Both the position numbers and the translations under genes were made by a program. From an uncultured Planctomycetales bacterium (GTDB lineage Bacteria; Planctomycetota; Planctomycetia; Isosphaerales; Isosphaeraceae), in the NCBI GenBank assembly GCA_903926465.1, contig CAIYJE010000098.1, positions 1-64,000 of the forward strand: 64,000 bases of DNA, in the 5' to 3' direction. How positions within the stretch are numbered: position 1 is the first letter of the stretch; every line of letters begins with the position of its first letter. The notes under the pieces were generated by a model, which was not told the origin of the DNA, did no database searches, and saw only the letters and a program-made list of their open reading frames with translations. Positions 62,165-64,000 of the stretch are shown here, piece after piece.

Positions 62165-62959
62165 GTGATCAAGAGCGTGTCCAGGGTGATCGATGCCATG
62201 CCGTTGCTTGCTCAACCTCATTTTCGGCGCCAGGCGTTTGCGAGCGCAGAGCGCGCGGCAAGACGATCACTCCCGCTGGGGATACGGCGTCTGATTTCTC
62301 ATGGTACGGCCTTTGAGTGCCCGGTTTGCGAAAGCCGAGTCTCCAGGTTTCGCGATTTCGGCAATTGCAAGAACGCGTGGTGTCCGGTTTGCGGATCGAT
62401 GCCGTGGCACCGGCTCGCCTGGTTGTTTTTCCAGAACAAGACTTCGCTCTTCGATGGTTCACCCAAACGGTTGTTGCACATAGCCCCCGAGCCAGAACTG
62501 GCGAAGCGCTTCCTGGCTGTGAAAGGCCTGGATTATTTGCCTGTCGATCTTGATCCACGCAGACCTTATGTCAAGGAGCGCATGGATATTACCGAGATTG
62601 AGTATCCAGATCATTCGTTTGATGGAATTCTGTGCAGTCATGTCCTTGAACATGTGCCCGATGATCGTAAAGCGATGCGCGAATTTCAACGTGTGCTAAA
62701 GCCAGGTGGCTGGGCGTTGATCATGGTACCGCTGCAACTCAATCCGACCGTGGAAGATCCAACCTGCACCGACCCCCGAGAACGCGAACGCCGGTTTGGT
62801 CAGTTTGACCACGTTCGGATCTACGGCCCGGACCTGGCAGATCGACTGAGTGAAGCTGGCTTCAGTGTCTCGCAGTTCTCGGGCAGGGATCTGCTTTCCT
62901 CCGATGCCGAAGCGCACCGCATGAAGATGTGGAGCAAAGCGTTCCACTGTAGCAAGTAA
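62165..62959 (+). CDS. Zinc-ribbon class I SAM-dependent methyltransferase
   Basis: 264 residues from a GTG with AGGAG 9 bases upstream. The N-terminal part has a zinc ribbon (CPVCESRV near 55, CPVCGSMPWHRL near 76). It is followed by a Methyltransf_11-type domain with LLHIAPEPELAKRF at motif I, a divergent glycine loop, LPVDLDP at strand 2, SFDGILCSHVLEHVPDD at motif II and LKPGGWALIMVPL at motif III. Relatives often lie in polysaccharide or glycosylation loci; substrate unknown. Longer in-frame starts reach 62039 but lack a ribosome site. Confidence 0.82.
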   Translation: MIKSVSRVIDAMPLLAQPHFRRQAFASAERAARRSLPLGIRRLISHGTAFECPVCESRVSRFRDFGNCKNAWCPVCGSMPWHRLAWLFFQNKTSLFDGSPKRLLHIAPEPELAKRFLAVKGLDYLPVDLDPRRPYVKERMDITEIEYPDHSFDGILCSHVLEHVPDDRKAMREFQRVLKPGGWALIMVPLQLNPTVEDPTCTDPRERERRFGQFDHVRIYGPDLADRLSEAGFSVSQFSGRDLLSSDAEAHRMKMWSKAFHCSK

Positions 62960-63077
62960 GCCTTGGGCCGTTGAGTCATCGGTAACCAGATGTTCCAGGT
63001 TCCGTTCTGGTCCGTCTATTCCTCGCTTCCGCTTGTAAGATTCGTGGATTCATTTCGGTTAACGATTTATGTAATCG

Positions 63078-63133
63078 TTTCCAAACCGGGACTGGCTCCG
63101 AGTCCGCAAGGTGCCTGTCCCAAGTTTGGAAAT
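63078..63133. repeat. Hairpin repeat, family 2, copy 3
   Basis: Outer arms TTTCCAAACCGGGACTGGC / GCCTGTCCCAAGTTTGGAAA, with GAGTCCGCAAG between them. Same family as 12092 and 26022. Confidence 0.78.
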
Positions 63134-63183
63134 CACCTCTCAGAGAAAACGCCCTCATCCGGTCTTCGGCCACCTTCTCCCGC

Positions 63184-63467
63184 ACGCGGGAGAAGCGGTT
63201 AAGACCGCCGGTTCAAAATGGGGCGACAGTTCCACGTTGGGCAATTGAACTCATAGAGATGCACGATTGCCTTTGCCAACATACGTGCCCGATGAGACTA
63301 AGACCCGGGCCGGCCTCTCATACGGATTCCAGCCCGAAATAGCGCGCCCTTGGCTCCAGACAGTCGAACAAAAGGTTACATGCCAGTCCGCTAACGCGCT
63401 ATTTCTGGCTGGAATCCGTATCACTCACGCGGAAGGAGCGGTTAAGACCGCCGGTTTCACATGGGCG
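63184..63467. repeat. Direct-repeat-flanked element with 27-bp inverted repeat
   Basis: Two direct copies of AGCGGTTAAGACCGCCGGTT (63194 and 63437), themselves hairpin-forming (GCGGT-TAAG-ACCGC) and preceded in both cases by ACGCGG, lie 243 bases apart. Between them an inverted repeat matches at 26 of 27 positions (63320-63346 and 63395-63421) around a 48-base spacer. No coding capacity. It occupies most of the 62960-63570 spacer. Confidence 0.8.
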
Positions 63468-63570
63468 AAGGGTGATGAAAAGAAAGGCCAGAACCGGCTT
63501 CTGGGAGTGAATTCCAGGAACCGGTTCTGGCCTGAAGACGTGGCACATTGGCCAGCAACGCTAGCCGAGG

Positions 63571-64000
63571 TTACTTGGCAAACCGTGGGTCATCGGCCTT
63601 GCCGCGCGCCAGGGTATACGCCAGCAGGTCGAGAACTTCTTCCTCGTTAAGCTGGTCGAGCAGTTCACGAGGCATCAAAGATTCCAGCGAGCCCGCAACC
63701 TCTTCGATCTTCGCCCGCTCAATCTCCACGAACTTGCTGGCATCTTCGGGATCAGTGATCACCACAATGCTCTTGGGGTTTTCCGTGATAATCCGGCCGG
63801 TCAGCGTTTTGCCATCCGTCGTCTGAATAACGCTTGCCTTGTACTGGTCGGAAATCACCTTACTGGGCATCACAATCGCCTCTACCAGGTCTTTCACCTG
63901 AAAGCGACCGCCAGCCTGAGTGAGGTCTGGGCCAGTGGCACCACCGTCGTCACCGTAACGATGACACACGATGCAGCGGGCCGCCGCAAACGTTTGCTTG
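63571..64000 (-). CDS. Pirellula/Verrucomicrobium-type haem-binding protein, C-terminal part
   Basis: The gene enters from beyond the window end; 143 codons including the stop are visible. The visible part is the C-terminal cytochrome c-like domain typical of large planctomycete exported proteins: haem site CIVCHRYGDDGG, then GPDLTQAGGRFQVKDLVEAI, PSKVISDQY, and a conserved ending ELLDQLNEEEVLDLLAYTLARG. Full-length members usually carry an N-terminal membrane-bound dehydrogenase/beta-propeller domain, which would lie outside the window. Inferred role: electron transfer outside the cytoplasm. Confidence 0.88.
   Translation of the reverse strand, partial: KQTFAAARCIVCHRYGDDGGATGPDLTQAGGRFQVKDLVEAIVMPSKVISDQYKASVIQTTDGKTLTGRIITENPKSIVVITDPEDASKFVEIERAKIEEVAGSLESLMPRELLDQLNEEEVLDLLAYTLARGKADDPRFAK

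Overview
The window looks like a planctomycete chromosome. It carries two DUF1501 proteins, one of them in an operon with a cytochrome-type DUF1549/DUF1553 protein. It also has the C-terminal part of a Pirellula/Verrucomicrobium-type haem-binding protein, a Tat-exported Gfo/Idh/MocA oxidoreductase, a DUF1080 protein and many short-spaced gene pairs. Base composition is GC-rich, and many starts have weak or no Shine-Dalgarno. I cannot place it below the phylum.

Layout. 1-1.6 kb: 3' part of a group II intron with its maturase, followed by three tandem hairpin repeats and a DUF1501 gene. 3.6-11.3 kb (minus strand): a compact type VII secretion-like locus made of a WXG100 protein, an all-helical unknown protein, a short WXG100-like protein and a three-module FtsK/EccC-like membrane ATPase. 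A secreted glycoside hydrolase is translationally coupled to the ATPase. 11.5-16.4 kb: exported proteins, a divergent HxlR regulator/membrane protein pair with an obvious operator, and a GT61 glycosyltransferase with a decayed paralogue fragment nearby. 16.9-22.1 kb: DUF1501 plus DUF1549/1553 operon. 22.3-25.4 kb: three genes joined by 4-base overlaps (enolase-superfamily racemase, M20 hydrolase, GNAT), which match the N-succinylamino acid racemase route from D- to L-amino acids. 25.5-31.8 kb: LRR protein, EamA transporter, BaiN-like flavoprotein, DoxX protein and repeat-rich spacers.

32-36.4 kb: hslVU, an HtrA protease and a DksA/TraR-type zinc-finger protein. 37-39.9 kb: a coupled pair of uncharacterised proteins. 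40.3-45 kb: the housekeeping cluster rpsB-tsf-pyrH-frr-trpD. 45-57.9 kb: GNAT, rhomboid, STAS, DapA-like, zinc peptidase, VWA, lipase-like and Gfo/Idh/MocA genes, an exported DUF1080-methyltransferase fusion, an APC permease and an MBL-fold hydrolase. 58.1 kb: tRNA-Val(GAC). 58.8-63 kb: a 995-residue beta-helix protein and a zinc-ribbon methyltransferase. 63-64 kb: structured repeats and a partial haem-binding gene.

The most interesting content is the type VII-like locus. Next come the D-to-L amino acid operon, the exported methyltransferase fusion, and at least three families of small dispersed structured repeats. One of these families has terminal inverted repeats like a non-autonomous transposable element, and one copy sits inside the type VII-like locus.
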